A stretch of DNA of 6,964 bases from Bacteroidetes bacterium CG23_combo_of_CG06-09_8_20_14_all_32_9 (GTDB lineage: Bacteria > Bacteroidota > Bacteroidia > Bacteroidales > GWA2-32-17), in NCBI GenBank assembly GCA_002771395.1, contig PCSS01000005.1:1-6964 (forward strand), in the 5' to 3' direction. Both the position numbers and the translations under genes were made by a program. Under the pieces are notes generated by a model that worked only from the letters and a program-made list of their open reading frames with translations, was not told the DNA's origin and made no database searches. Shown here one piece after another: positions 6,826 to 6,964 of this stretch (the first letter of the stretch is position 1; every line of letters starts with the position of its first letter).

Positions 6826-6845
6826 GCCACAGATTATATCAATTT
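6826..6845 (+). repeat. GCCACAGATTA-type interspersed repeat, right copy
   Basis: GCCACAGATTATATCAATTT matches the complement of 67-86 at 17 of 20 positions, with the first 11 bases identical. The two copies therefore face each other across the window. This one lies downstream of the flippase and immediately abuts the CCCCGTTAG repeat cluster. Confidence 0.5.
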
Positions 6846-6932
6846 ACCCCGTAGGATAATCCCATTTTACCCCGTTAGATAATCTTATTAAACAAAGTTG
6901 TAAAACAAAAAGAATATATCTAACGGGGTAAA
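6843..6932. repeat. CCCCGTTAGAT direct and inverted repeat unit (REP-like)
   Basis: TTTACCCCGTTAGATA at 6866-6881 is exactly repeated in inverted form at 6917-6932, with a 35-bp A-rich spacer. An imperfect direct copy lies 23 bp upstream at 6843-6862 (17 of 20 identical, reading CCCCGTAGGAT). The GC-rich core stands out from the AT-rich surroundings. It follows the flippase by about 90 bp and could form a long-loop hairpin in the transcript, but it lacks a T-tract and is a poor terminator. It resembles REP/REPIN-style palindromes mobilised by IS200/IS605-like TnpA enzymes; no such gene is in the window. Confidence 0.7.
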
Positions 6933-6964
6933 CAACGGAGTGAAAATAAAAACAAATATCCAAC

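Noticed and set aside
67..6845. Inversion of the window by recombination between the end repeats
   Set aside because: The shared sequence is only about 20 bp with mismatches, too short for homologous recombination; it stays only as a co-occurrence.

Overview
The window looks like chromosomal DNA from an AT-rich member of the Bacteroidota. The evidence is a C-terminal type IX secretion (T9SS) sorting domain, a DUF4292 lipoprotein next to an EnvC-type protein, no Shine-Dalgarno-like sequences in front of the genes, and a TAnnTTTG-type promoter element. The family, genus and species cannot be named from the sequence alone. No rRNA, tRNA, CRISPR array, phage gene or transposase gene is visible.

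Layout: three genes lie on the minus strand and one on the plus strand. Reading the minus strand from right to left, they are a secreted CotH-kinase/lamin-tail/T9SS protein (5020 to 2768), a DUF4292 lipoprotein (2520 to 1621) and an EnvC-like murein hydrolase activator with a catalytically dead LytM domain (1618 or 1411 to 116). On the plus strand, divergent from cotH, is a Wzx/MATE-type polysaccharide flippase (5286 to 6752). The EnvC-like protein, the DUF4292 lipoprotein and the flippase are all cell-envelope functions. In many Bacteroidota I recall the flippase, dUTPase, a TPR protein, DUF4292 and the EnvC/M23 protein forming one conserved cluster. Here that cluster appears broken: the flippase is divergent, dut and the TPR gene are absent from the window, and a cotH gene lies between.

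The most unusual content is outside the conserved coding domains. Every gap carries short degenerate repeats, and no two gaps carry the same set. They are a GCCACAGATTA word at both window ends in opposite orientation, two period-7 arrays (1411-1445 and 5090-5124), a pyrimidine-rich 20-mer/10-mer/21-mer mosaic (2574-2699), a possible 117-bp hairpin element with imperfect terminal inverted repeats (1475-1591), and a CCCCGTTAGAT direct and inverted repeat unit (6843-6932). One period-7 array and the hairpin element lie inside the open 5' end of the EnvC-like reading frame, so its real start is uncertain. The flippase has no ATG near its conserved start and probably begins with TTG. I did not find an obvious new enzyme system. 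The repeat mosaic and its intrusion into a gene's 5' end are the best leads.
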